A DNA stretch of 64,000 nt from the NCBI GenBank assembly GCA_921293015.1, contig OV121085.1, positions 17,509,731 through 17,573,730 of the forward strand, in the 5' to 3' direction. The notes beneath the pieces were generated by a model. It searched no databases, had not been told where the DNA came from, and worked only from the letters and a program-made list of their open reading frames with translations. Numbering within the stretch: position 1 is the stretch's first letter; the number at the start of each line of letters is the position of its first letter. Below are positions 1 through 11,723 of this stretch, piece by piece. Made by a program: the position numbers and the translations under genes. Source of the DNA: Phorcus lineatus. Its lineage: Eukaryota > Mollusca > Gastropoda > Trochida > Trochidae.

Positions 1-1250
1 GGATGAGAGAAAAGACGGAAAGAAAATCATAGTGAGGGATAGACAACAGGTTTTAGAAGGACTCAAATTTAGTATGGCTTCCACCCGTCGACCTGTCCAG
101 CTTGGGTGTCCCTACCAGGAGCATGGAAGAACCATGCACCTCCAAAGATATTGTGTGATGCCACAAGTCAACCTCAAGCTGTGACGTCATTGGAGGTGGA
201 AATGCAGTTTTTAATTATATTCCGTCATTTTATGTCTTCCCTGGCAAGAGATGGAATGTCGAGTTTTTGGATGATGCTCCTGTAGGATCATCTGGCTCCA
301 TGTCGAAGAGTGGCTGGTCCAACACTGAGATTTTCAAGGACTATCTGACCAAGCATTTTGTTAGGCATAAGCCAAGACCCTCATCCTCTTTGATGGCCAT
401 AGGTCACATGTTTCTTTGACCCTGGTGGAGTGGGCTAAAAAGTATAATGTTATTTTATTTGTACTCCCACCTCACACAAGCCATATCACTCAACCTCTCG
501 ATGTTGCTGTATTTGGCCCTTTCACGTCCATGTTTAACAGAGAATGCCAGGTATATAAATCAACAAGTATGAAATTGACAAACTTACTGCCAAACCCTAC
601 CTAAAAAACCCTCTCACCTGAAAACCTTACTTCAGCATTTAGAAAGTCTGGGATCTTTCCCTTGTGCAACAGTGCATATTCTGAAACTTTGGTTTCACCA
701 GCTTCCATATACCCAGCTGTAGATGAGAATGTGGAAAGTGAAGTCCTCTCATCACCTCTTCCTTGTCAGGCATCTTCCCTGACAAAGGCAATTCCTCCAT
801 CATCAACAAGTTTCTTTGAGGAAAGAAAGATTAGTTCAGTCGCGACTGCCAAACCAAAAGAAAGAGATTTGTTCCACCGTATCTAGTCGGTAACATGCTC
901 AAAGAAAAAATGTCAGTATCATGAACTCATCAAAAGAAGAGAAAGAAGAAAAAGAAAAGAAGAAAATTGCTCCTCCAGTAAAGAAAAGCAAAACTGTAAA
1001 AAGCAAACCAACCGTCACTACTTCAAGTGCACAACCTGGCCCATCAGCATTTCATGTAGATGATTCAGATTCCAGCAATTGTACAGATATGTCAGATGAT
1101 TCTGAAAATTGAACATTCCTCCTCCCCATCTTGTCATTGTGAAGTGGGCTCAGTGTGACAAGTGTCAGCATTGGACTCATTTGTCTTTTTGCACTGACAT
1201 CACTTGTGTGCGGCGCTATGGGAAATTTCTCTGTCCTCATTGTGCATGAA
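1..1250 (+). pseudogene. Decayed DDE_1 (pogo/Tigger/jerky-type) transposase with C-terminal PHD-like finger, cut by the window edge
   Basis: Pieces of one transposase can be read in shifting + frames. About 150-300 gives a GGGNAVFNYIP-like stretch followed by VFPGKRWN. 301-380 gives SGWSNTEIFKDYL and HFVRHKPRP. After a frameshift near 380, 386-604 gives LFDGHRSH and LPPHTSHITQPLDVAVF, the hallmark of the DDE_1 transposase core in pogo, Tigger and jerky elements. A lysine- and acid-rich linker follows (921-1112), then at 1154-1249 a Cys/His cluster (CDKC, WTHLSFC, LCPHC) that looks like the second half of a PHD finger. Family knowledge: these proteins cut and paste DNA between short inverted repeats, and some carry C-terminal zinc fingers. 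Several frameshifts and stops show that this copy is dead. Its 5' part, including any N-terminal DNA-binding domain, is outside the window or too decayed to read. Confidence 0.85.
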
Positions 1251-1469
1251 TTCTGATAAATTGACTGTTAGACTGAATTTTACGATTGGAAAGACTAATT
1301 TACTGTTGAATTTGTTTTCCCCCATTATCATGCAGAAAAAAAACCCAGTTGGATTATTTGTGTATTCATACTTTGAGATTTTCATGGATACAATTTCCTT
1401 ATGGATAATATTTTGTGCAACCCGGATTACTAAAAAAGTCTCAACTAAAGTCACATTGAGGTAAGTTCA

Positions 1470-3250
1470 TCATTTTTATTTTCTGTTCCGTCTTCGCCCT
1501 ACAATCCATTTTTCGTCATTACCGCGATACGATGGAGTTCGCTCCCTTGGTTTACTTATATTGGCTTTCTTCTTCTGACTGTTCTAGCTGAAAAACTATG
1601 AAAGTTAAAATTATCTTTTAAGGAAAAATATGTCGAAAAATATATTAATTATCAAATTTCACAATAAATTAGAGTCTAATAGATTTTGATGTATTTACGA
1701 GAGCGGAGATCGTAAGTACCGCGATTGGGTCGCAGGCTACACAATTTAGATAGTTTAGTACCCCAGGCAAATTGCAAGTGATGATGCTTCCAATCTCAAA
1801 GTGACTATCCTAATGACAGAAATTAGGTATACCTAAGTGTTTTCCTTGGTCAAGGTAAAGGGATATCTGAAGAAACAATATTTACATGGTTACATAAAAT
1901 TTTATACTTGTTAGCATTGTAAAATTGATAAGACTCAGTCTATAATTAATAAATACCGCCTCTAAAGAACTACAATTGTGTTTGGTGATGTGATGATAAA
2001 TATATGTAAGAAAACATCCCGCCCCTTGCATATCTTATAATTCAAAATCTTGCTCAGGAAGAAAAAGAAAATCAATAATGAGAAAAAGTATGAAGAAAGT
2101 TCCTTTGATGTTTGAGTGGTCCATTTTTTATTACTCCTACTAAATGACATTCTTTACAAAGAACGAAGACTTGCCAATTTACCATCACTCTCTCTGTAGA
2201 GGTCTTTCTAAAATTAGATAAAATGTCAAAATTAAAAAAAAAATCTGTCATTAGGATAACCTAGTTCACTTAACTGAAAATCAGGGTTAAAGTGGGTTTT
2301 TTTCAACAAAAAGAAATGTCGACCTACTGTAACGTTTTAGGGAAGTAAAGTATATAAACCTTTTCTAAGATGCTGGTTACATTAAATTTGATATCCTATT
2401 ATGTGTCTTAAATTTTTGTTTTTGCATTTAGAATTGTTCTTCATTTAAGAAAAACCCATTGATAACTGTCTTATTTATTATTGAATCAAAAGCTTAATAT
2501 TAGACAAATTGAAGTATAGCCATTAGCCTTAAACGTGAAATTGCTTGAATGTTATAAATAATAATGGCAAGGTTCTAAATAAAAGTTTGCACAACATGTT
2601 TTTTGGATGTTTTGGGCCAAGATCATCTCTGATTAATAATGTATCATCATTTAACTCTTTGATGTAAATGTTCTTTATATCAAAATTTTAGAATTTCTAG
2701 TAAAACAGAAATGTAATTATACATATAAAGTTACATTCAACCCTGATTGTAGGTTTTTTAAATTGTTTAATTTATATATGAAATTATATTTAATATTAAC
2801 GGCACATGTATGATTGCAGTCAACGAAACAAGTCATCCCTAAAAGGTTGCCTCCAATTGTTTTCTAATATAATTTGTTCTTCTTACATTAAATGAACTAA
2901 AAGAAAAATATTACAATACTATGCAAATAGATCCTCTAGAAACGTAAATAATCCACTTATAAATGCCTCCAAAGCACGATATCAGGTAACATGCTTTACG
3001 TTCATCTGCACATTTAATGTCACTGTTGAAGGATTATTTTAAAGGTATCTTGTTTTTTATACCTCAGAAAATTATTTTGAATGTAATCATTGACTATTTA
3101 TTTTACAACTTTAATCTCATATGATGTATGAAGTTATTTGTTATTGAAAAGTATTTATTCTAAATATTAGACACGATGTGTTTCTGATCTACTAGTTTTG
3201 TTAGGAGCTATTTACTGGTGCTAGAATTGATGTGAGAATTCATCTCGGGT
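1470..3250. other. Intergenic stretch, nothing recognised
   Basis: AT-rich sequence with many stops in all frames. I see no domain motif, no inverted-repeat element and no RNA gene. Confidence 0.5.
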
Positions 3251-3256
3251 ACACCT

Positions 3257-3425
3257 GAACAGACCATTTCCTATTATCAGGAAGGAAGTACTAATTCGAG
3301 TCGTCTTTTATTTGGAACAGTTTCCTCGCCTTCGTTCTGTTGCTCAATCACTGGAAGAATGGTTTTATTTCTGAAGTGGTTTTATTTATAAATGATGTAC
3401 TATGGTGCCTTTCAATTTCAAATCT
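3257..3425 (+). repeat. DR1 dispersed repeat, copy 1
   Basis: First of six copies of a dispersed repeat. Its best-kept core is an ACAGACC / TTCC / TCAGGAAGGAAG block, followed by AATT.GAGT.GTCTT, a CGTTCTGTTG block and an ATGGTGCCT-type end. This copy is among the more diverged ones. No coding capacity and no inverted termini are visible. It may be an ancient SINE or a fragment of a longer element, but I cannot name the family. Confidence 0.65.
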
Positions 3426-3429
3426 GGAG

Positions 3430-3979
3430 ATTTATCTCAGTGATGAAAAAGCAAAAGTACCCCCCGTCCTACAAATCAGAACGTCTATAAAATAAATCTA
3501 TTTTTAGTATTCTCAAAAATTAATTAATTTTTTTCAAAAATTTAGAAATACGTAGGTTAAAAGGGTCATTTTTGCTTTATGATAACAAGCCTTAAAATGT
3601 ATACACAAAATGAAAGTGAATCTTATATAGCAAATATTGTAATGAAATAAGAATTTAATCAATTAAAGTAAGAACGACAACAGTTGTATTGTAAACCAAG
3701 CATTATTACAAGTCTACAGACAAAACGAAAACAGTAATGTTATTTTGTCATGATACTGAACTATTCCATCAGCTGGTTTCAACTTTGAAAAGGCTTTGAT
3801 CTGTATTTATTTAACCAATTGATTAATAATGAAGATGCAACGATGAAACCGAAAATACCAAATCATCTTCTGAATCATTTATGTAACATATTCAGACAAA
3901 TGTCATCTCTTATATGCATTGCTTATTTAATGTTATTCAATTTGGGATTCTGCAGTTTAGCGTCTGTCAGACATCAGTA
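3430..3979. other. Intergenic stretch, nothing recognised
   Basis: AT-rich, no ORF with a recognisable domain and no repeat shared with the rest of the window. Confidence 0.45.
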
Positions 3980-3982
3980 TAT

Positions 3983-4430
3983 AGAGGATGTTTGACATTT
4001 CTCTTTGAATACCATGTATATCTCACCGAGTGAAGTAGAAATTATATTTCCATGAGTGGCGCAGCCACGAGTGTAAATATACGATTTTCTACTTCATGAG
4101 ATGAGATATACATGGTATTTGACGAGAAATGTCAAATGTTCTATTTATTAGATTTCCAAAAACCTCGTAAATGACGTTATTTATATGAATGGAGTGGCTC
4201 AATCGCTTCGCTAACACGGCCGTTGCTTGACGTCATTCAATTGTTTCATTACGTCACAGACGACGTCATTTGATTGTTGTATTATTTCACTGCGTAGAAT
4301 ACCATTATTATTTCACTCAGCGAAACTTTTCACCAATAAATGCATATTTCACCATTTAAAATATAATAAATGTCCATTTCCTCATTTGGTGATTCTGATT
4401 CTATTCAGACAACGTGATAACACGAATATT
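3983..4430 (+). mobile_element. Foldback element FB1, copy 1 (palindromic head, CRE-bearing tail)
   Basis: An imperfect palindrome occupies about 3983-4145. Its arms contain a TTTGACATTTCTC motif, then TACCATG and TATCTCA blocks and a CTACTTCA-type block, and meet at GTGGCGCAGCCAC. A non-palindromic tail follows to about 4430. The same head plus tail recurs in reverse orientation at 20,140-20,607, so this is a mobile unit and not a chance hairpin. The tail holds TGACGTCA at 4228-4235, TTACGTCA at 4249-4256 and CGACGTCA at 4261-4268. No transposase is encoded, so the element looks non-autonomous. The 88-codon ORF at 4227-4493 lies in the repeat, and I do not regard it as a gene. Confidence 0.75.
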
Positions 4431-4499
4431 GCAACAACCTGGGATTGTTGTAGCATTTTGCAAGACGTGTGGATTTGCAATTTCATCAAATGAAGGTTA

Positions 4500-4985
4500 A
4501 AAGAAGAAAGAGAAGGTGTGTTCAGCATTCACAAAGACTAATATTATTCTTGTCATAATTTCAGACACATTTTATTAACATTATGAAAACTGTTAAATAA
4601 CATTGAAAAATATCAGATCATCAAAGAAATCAAAAGCATTCCGTTTGCTTTGGAGTCGCTTCACAGTTTTTTTCAGTGAACAAGATAGATCTTAACACAA
4701 ATTACTTTCTCTAAAGTATATTTGTGTTAAATCCCGAACATATGATATTTCCCCGAGAGGACGATTGTCTTGATAAGAATACATACAGTTTTATTCATTT
4801 TGAGGTTTGAATGACTTTATCCATTTTATGGTCATTTAATTTTAAAATGCTGTGTGTATAGTGTAAGAATAACATCATTTAGAAAAAAGGTTTTATAGAG
4901 GAAAATCAATTGTCTTCGATATAAACAGTAACTGTAAAGCAACGGTTCTTTATTATTTTAGACCCTTCTTTTAATACTTTGAGCC
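4500..4985. other. Intergenic stretch, nothing recognised
   Basis: AT-rich, stop-rich sequence between FB1 and the next DR1 copy. Confidence 0.4.
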
Positions 4986-4989
4986 TTTC

Positions 4990-5215
4990 TACTGGTGGCG
5001 TGATTGATTTTGGTGCCAACCAACTTTTAAGTAAAACAGACTATTTCCGATGGTCAGGAAGGAAGAATTAATTAGAGTTGTCTTGTCTCTTGGATGATAT
5101 CCTCTGGCTTCTAGTATTGTTCCTGCACACGAAGAGTAGAGTTATTTTTGGAGACTTATCACTGTAGAGAAGGTTCTGTGGTGCCTTATAATCTGTCAAT
5201 CAGCTCGCTCTTTCC
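4990..5215 (+). repeat. DR1 dispersed repeat, copy 2
   Basis: One of the better-preserved copies. It has the upstream GTAAAACAGAC block at about 5032, the TCAGGAAGGAAGAATTAATT core, a TAGAGTTGTCTTGTC block and the GTGGTGCCTTATAATC end. Similarity to the copies at 30.95 and 44.14 kb extends upstream of the core through an ATTGATTTT / CAACC stretch. Confidence 0.75.
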
Positions 5216-5219
5216 ATCA

Positions 5220-8190
5220 CTGATTGAAAAGGTAATCTTATATTTGTGTTAAATCTCTAATGACATCCTTTTTTTGGCATTTTGACATTTAACTTTTATG
5301 ATAAAACAGAATGTCAACATTGAATTCTGCAGAATTAAATATCTTAAGAATAAGACCTTTTTAATATTGAATTGAGAAAAAATAACATGACCTAAGTAGT
5401 TTAAAACAAGAATGATGATAAACTGAAAAATATTATCCGGAAGTTCAATATTTCGAAAAAAAATGGTCTGCTAGGGAGAGAACTCTTCCCTGGAACTGAT
5501 AGTATTTTTGGCTATCTAAATAAAAAAAACTGTTATAAATTCAATTTAAGTCCACTCTAGTCAACCGCATGTGAACGCAATTAAAGATCTTTTAAAAAAT
5601 GATTTGCATTGTATGTAAAATATTTTTGAGTTTAAGATTTTTATGAGATACTAAGATGTAAAATGCCACCAGAATTCCTTAAACACACAATTATTAGCCC
5701 CTTCGACAGTTACAGTTGCATTCTAATATCATACAGAATGTAATCGGAAGTTTCCTTTTTTCTAAGAGAAAGACATCTATTGTTCATTAAAAGTTGAATC
5801 TAGGCTATGTTTTCTTATCTGGTCAGTGAAATAACTCTTCTTAACTAACGAAACATTTAAGCCGTCAAAATGTTCATAACAATGTCAAATTAATCTTTAA
5901 AGGGTTCCATGATGTACTTAACATTTTCAATTCCCATTGTATTCAAACTGTTTTTATTCCATCATGGAAACTATATAATCATGATTGACGTGATATGTCA
6001 TTATCTAATTTCCTGTCTTGTTTCTACTGGAACCGATAATTTCATGTCACATTTCATGAAACGAAATCTGAAATCTTCATGTTAAGACAGAGCTCTTATG
6101 GAACAAACTCTTATGATATCTCTGTTGCAACTTGAGATCTTCTTTTTGATAGAATAGACATTCTTCAATTATTGTGTGAAGCAGAAATGGTTTTGTGTCA
6201 AAACTAACACCGTCCCCTAAAATCATCTGTCTGGATCCTCCTGGCAATGGTAGCTTATGTTATATTTGATGATGTTTCATCTGTCGTCTCTGTATGGGGA
6301 AAGAGATTCTCACACGCAAAATATAAGTTAACAGTTTTTAGAAATAAATCCGAAAATCTACATATCAGCAGTTTTTTTGGTGCAAGGTGACAGGCGTATT
6401 GGCCGATGTGATAATCCTTTTAATATTACCCCTATTTAAATGTCTGTCCTCAATATTGGTACTCTAGTGATTCGGGCATCCATGCAGTTATACATTTGGC
6501 AAGTAACCAACATTAAAACAACAACATGTATAGATAATCTAAGTCTTACTGCATCATTTATTTTCAGTAATTCACCAATTTTGAAGTAATGAACATTTGT
6601 CATTTTCAATTATTCACGCTTTTCAACAGAATTTTATCTTATTAAATAATGTTGAATATTGAAATACCAGTGTATTAATTAGTGATACAGATGTAGTTGA
6701 GTAAGTCCTTAATTACATTAGACCGACATGCAATGTGTTTCCAGCCTGAAGAAAAGCCTGTTGTGGACATAGAATTGGATTTTATGTTGTGGTGAAAGTC
6801 AATGATAAAGTTCGTACACATGGTTTATTGATACGACTTTCAAGAGCACGGGAATGATTTATATGTTGATGTGATGTTACTGCACTGGATAACACGCATA
6901 AAGTGATGTTTTCATACTTACGATGGTAGTTAAATCATTTTCACTTATTATCAGGAGTGATTCAGACTTAAAAATCTAAGCGATCTGCACTCATCTGTTC
7001 GGACTTCACTTGGTGATGTGAGTTGAACTGGAGTTTACAAAGTAAAACCACACAAAACTTTTTCATTCAACAGTGATTACACTTTTAGTGCAATTTAGCT
7101 TCCTGTATATTTATTCTACTTAAAGATTCTACCTTAAAACACATTATCTCCATTTTTAGAATTTAATTAGAATAGTTTATTAGAACAATAATCAAATCCA
7201 TATAATCATCTAGTTGATATGATAAGAAGATTATAAATCATTTGATCTAAAGTTAAACTACTGTATAGATGCCACCTTGGGATTTATATCAATTGTGCTT
7301 GCAACTTTCCGTTTGTTTATAAATCAATGAACTAGCACATCATGAAACTAATTGTTTTTGTAATTTAACATGACGTATGTTTAAATGAAAGTCTTACTGT
7401 ATTATTGAATAGGTATTTGGTAATTTGCAAACATGGAAAAAAGCACTCTATATCCATCAATGGTCAGTATGATTTTTATATACCCAATTCCAATGCTCAT
7501 GCTGTCGTTCTTTAATGTCGGTTCCAACATTTAAATCTTCCAGCCTACAAAAAAGAGCATCAAACCTGTGATTATTTAATTCCGACAACTAGCATGGAAG
7601 ATGTTTCCTGGATGACGACTTCTCGAGCATGAAAGGACTTTACATCTAATAAACGACAAAGTACATTATCAGAAATCGGAATATCTGTTTATTTAAAGAC
7701 CTTTTAAACAGACTCTTCAAGGCTTTGACACTTTGAGAAGTGATCAATATGTGATGTGTAAGTTTACATAATTCAATATTGATTTACAAATGGCAGCATA
7801 ACGGTCACCGGAATGCACAACAGTTACATAAATTTAGAGATTTCAGTAAAAGTGACCCTCACATTGAATAAAATGTAAAGGACTGTTATCATACAAAATG
7901 TTCCCATTAAGCCATTAACATAGATCCCTTTTTGTAACCTTTCAAAGTCATGCACTTGTCGTCAACACCTGATAAAGCAAACGAATTGTACATGTATTCA
8001 TGCAGTTGTTCAATGCAAAATATCTTTTTTTTTTTAAATCATATCAAACTTTTATGATTTGTTTTGTTATTCAAAAAACGATGAAAGCTGTGAGATGGAG
8101 ATGAGTTTTTCAGATCATTAGTGAATCATGTAAGACTCCCAATGTCAGTTCTTTCTTTCTTTTTTAAAAGGCGTTGTGAATGTTTTTAGA
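5220..8190. other. Intergenic stretch of about 3 kb, nothing recognised
   Basis: AT-rich throughout. No reading frame in any direction shows a domain motif, and I found no long inverted repeat or tandem array here. Confidence 0.45.
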
Positions 8191-8194
8191 GCTC

Positions 8195-8350
8195 GTCAAC
8201 TACTCCATAAAACAGACCATTTCCGATTGATAGAAAGGATGTACTAATTGGAGTTGTCTTGTACCCTGAAGGTCTTCCCCTCATTTGTTCTGTTCGTCCT
8301 GCTCAGGAAGCGGAGCTTTATTCCTGGAAGCGAATCTCTGAATAAAATGT
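8195..8350 (+). repeat. DR1 dispersed repeat, copy 3
   Basis: Contains AAAACAGACCATTTCCGATTG, a diverged GAAAGGATGTACTAATTGG core, GAGTTGTCTTGT, and the TGTTCTGTTCGTCCTGC block. The 3' part decays after about 8340. Confidence 0.65.
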
Positions 8351-8359
8351 CATATTCTG

Positions 8360-9080
8360 TGGCTGTTGTAGTAAACAATCTCACAAGAGCATGATAATCA
8401 CAAACAAATTCCCATCAATTGATTAGGCTGATACAACATGCCATGCATAGTAGACAGGAATGCACTTAGATGGAAAGTGTAGTGTATCTAAAATACCAAC
8501 ATATTTATTCCTCGTGGTAGATAATTATAGTTTGAAACGTTCTTCTTTAAACATAACGACAACCATGACAAGATCGTTGTCAATGTGAATACGACTCAAG
8601 CATATCAATACCACTGGCCAAACATGACCGCAAATCTGCTTTAACAAAAACACTTAAAAGAGCCATTCAGTTAGAAGCTGCTTCCAAGAAAAACCAGACA
8701 TCCTAATCCGATCAGAAATGTAGAACAAACTAAAATGATTTACTTCTTGTTCCAAGGTCAGAATTAATGTATTTAGGCTATAAGTTATTTACTCGTACAG
8801 TAACTTAGAAACTTATTACTTTTTACCTAAAAAATCACCCAAATCACTGAAATATGACTAATAATAGATATGACTCGTTTGAAGAATTCAAAGCTGATAA
8901 TGATGCTGCTCTTTAGCAAAATTATACATATTTGTTGTTAATGTCGATGAGCTGATGACTAACTTGTTAAATTTCAATTGGGTTTATACTTTATAAAAAT
9001 TTGTGAATTAGATTGTATAAGAATTATGTTATAGTTGCACTTTTCAAATAAAGGCCGAATCGAAATTAAAAATTATTTCG
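8360..9080. other. Intergenic stretch, nothing recognised
   Basis: AT-rich sequence without a recognisable gene or repeat. Confidence 0.4.
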
Positions 9081-9085
9081 GATGA

Positions 9086-9230
9086 TAAATAGAATCTCAC
9101 CCTCGCTGTTATATCAACACTTATTGATAAAAGTTAAAATAGCATCGGCAAGCCTCGGATATTCTAACTTTTATCAAATCGTGTTGATACATTTGATATC
9201 AGAAGACACTTGGGTGAGGGTCTCTATTTA
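9086..9230. mobile_element. Foldback MITE FB2, copy 1
   Basis: A 145-bp element bounded by inverted TAAATAGA...TCTCACC termini. The right arm reads TTTGATATCAGAAGACACTT and ends TCTCTATTTA. The left arm lacks part of the matching sequence, so this copy has lost about 20 bp from its left arm. Related copies lie at 30,342 and 43,647. There is no coding capacity. Confidence 0.75.
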
Positions 9231-9234
9231 TTTC

Positions 9235-10935
9235 ACTCACCTAAAAATATCTCAACAAGGGCGATAACTGTTTTACTTTGTTAATATTTACGCTTTTTTC
9301 ACTAGATCATAACTATTTAATGCTTGATTTGATTATTTTTTAAGGAAATAGAATTTAATGTATGTAAATATTCAATGGTAGTCTATTACAAGTTTTACCC
9401 AAAAACTTCTCCTAATGATGCTTCCATATCATATGTTATATAATAATTTATCAAACAAACATCTTTCTTCCTTATCAGACAACATTTGCTTGTGGAGAAA
9501 CTTGATGATTAACTTTTTTTGTGAATAAACTTTTGTAATAGAAAGTAGCTCCTATAAATCAATCTCATGTAAAAAAAAAACCTTCAATTTTTCACATATT
9601 TGGTTCATCTATTCTTGCTTTAAATCAATCTACCATACATAAACGAGCTGACATCAAAGGAACGTTCTCAATAATAAAGGTCCATAAATCTTTTAGAAAT
9701 CAGAGATTATTGAAAGGTTAACATTTAGCGAGCCAAAATGATCAGTAGGAGAGACTATAAAAAACACAGCGTTTAAGATGAACCCAAAGACAGAGTGGGT
9801 TAAAACAACGTTAATGTCAATTTCATCAAGGTTTTTTCTTATTGAAACGTTGCATGAAAGTTATGTGAACTAAACTGATTCTTTGCTGACGACTCCAATC
9901 TAGGATACTCATTTAGATACTACAGTGACTGAACTAAACATGAATGCCAATGAAACTAAAATTTAGTATTTAGTAACTATATAACGATTAAGTCTGCCCA
10001 AACTTTATTTTATTGGTCTTTTTTACTACGTTTATTTCAAACTTCGTTATTCAAATTCCCCCTGATAAATATTAGTTCCTGCAAAATGTGATATCTTCAA
10101 AGAGTCAAACATCTCCTCGTCAACTGATACTAGAGGGACTGAAATGAACCTAAATGCCAATTTGATTAAGCTGAAAATATGGAGTAGAGTCTTTGATAAA
10201 GCATAACCCTTATAAGATTTCGGCTGTTTTATTCTCGATTATGTATGCCTAAACATTATTTCTTTGTTGTTAAAGGCAGTGAAGCATGTTTTCTGGAAAC
10301 TTTATTTCTTCAAATTTCATCAAAAATATTTGTTTAGCCATAATCAACGCGATTATCAGTAGTCGTATCAAGTGAAAATGTATGCAGTCATTTTAGTGTG
10401 AACACGATTTGAAATTGGGAAATAGATCTCAAATAGCTGAACTGAACTTTGTACATTCGGTTCACAAAGATTGTATGATTTAAAAAGACATGTATTTTTC
10501 CCTTTGTAGTGTCCGTTTGTTTACCAACAACAACGTGCTACAGTGTCTTTGAATTCAAAATTGTTATCAAACGTAAGCACGTTGGAATAACCCTTGCAAG
10601 TAATAGAAAATGGACAAATCAAACTTTGATAAAAAAATCAAATTTGGTTTCCTCAAGGCGACTTTTCCATTCGACACGATATCCGCACATACAGTTAGGA
10701 TCTTTTTTTATTCCAGTTTTATGTAAATCTATGTTTGAATAACTAACCCAATAGAAACATTGCACACCTCTGTAGCGAGACAGAGATTTTATTGCACTGA
10801 TAGATAATAGATCGATCTCAATCTTATAATTAATTACTATAATTTACGGAAGCATGTAGCATGTATTTCAATCTATAAGTTATTATGGTCACAATGTCAT
10901 TTGATTGCAAAGGCAACCAATGAACTAGAATTTTT
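9235..10935. other. Intergenic stretch, nothing recognised
   Basis: AT-rich, stop-rich sequence up to the left terminus of the Tc1-like element. ORFs of about 60-77 codons show no motif. Confidence 0.4.
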
Positions 10936-11201
10936 TTATATAAACTCATGGGCAAAAGAAACGCTACCACTCTAAATTTGAAAAATCAAAAACAGATTCA
11001 AACGCAATCGCATGAAAACACATCGCCCAAATACAACAATGATTGTTACATATTGAACTGTGGTATCAAACGCATGCTTTTCCTATATTATGTCAAATTA
11101 TGGTTTTCATCTTTTCCATGCAAAGCAAAATAGCCCCAAGGGTATAAAACCTATGCGAACTGGTTGTCTGACACCCACTTTGTAAAAATAACACTTGAAG
11201 A

Positions 11202-11564
11202 ATGACAAGATTGCTTTTACAACAACGTGAGCGAGCAATCGGGATGATTGAATTTGGAGCCGCCCACATCCATGTTGCAAGAACGCTTGGCTGTCACCGT
11301 ACAACTGTCACAAGACTAATGCAACATTATCGTCGTTCGGGACAGACCTCAGAGAAAACGAGAGTCACAATCCACCAGGACGACAAATATCTGTACCCCT
11401 TACACCTCAGAAACCGCTTCCTGACAGGGCCTGTGGCATCAGGGCATACAGACCGTTCAGGGCGCAGCTGTGGCAGAGGGTGCTTTTCTCTGACGAAAGT
11501 AGGTTCTGCCTCTTCAAAGCAATGGAAGAGTACGTGTTTACACATCGCCCAAATACAACAATGA
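11202..11564 (+). pseudogene. Truncated duplicate of the Tc1-like transposase 5' end
   Basis: A 120-codon frame starting MTRLLLQQRERAIGMIEFG, the N-terminal helix-turn-helix of a Tc1-like transposase (GCHRTTVTRL is the recognition-helix-like part). It belongs to the first unit of the 522-bp tandem duplication. It has a 15-bp in-frame deletion relative to the second unit, drifts into a wrong frame after about codon 60, and ends where the second unit begins. No catalytic domain is attached, so it cannot be a working transposase. Confidence 0.85.
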
Positions 11565-11723
11565 TTGTTACATATTGAACTGTGGTATCAAACGCATGCT
11601 TTTCCTATATTATGTCAAATTATGGTTTTCATCTTTTCCATGCAAAGCAAAATAGCCCCAAGGGTATAAAACCTATGCGAACTGGTTGTCTGACACCCAC
11701 TTTGTAAAAATAACACTTGAAGA

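Noticed and set aside
4227..4493. 88-codon + frame resembling a 119-codon - frame at 19,998-20,357
   Set aside because: The similarity is due to both frames lying in the FB1 repeat. The frame is not kept open over the same length and contains no domain.
11107..11304. Identical 65-codon - strand frames at 11,107-11,304 and 11,629-11,826
   Set aside because: They are antisense shadows of the duplicated Tc1-like transposase start, identical only because the DNA is duplicated.
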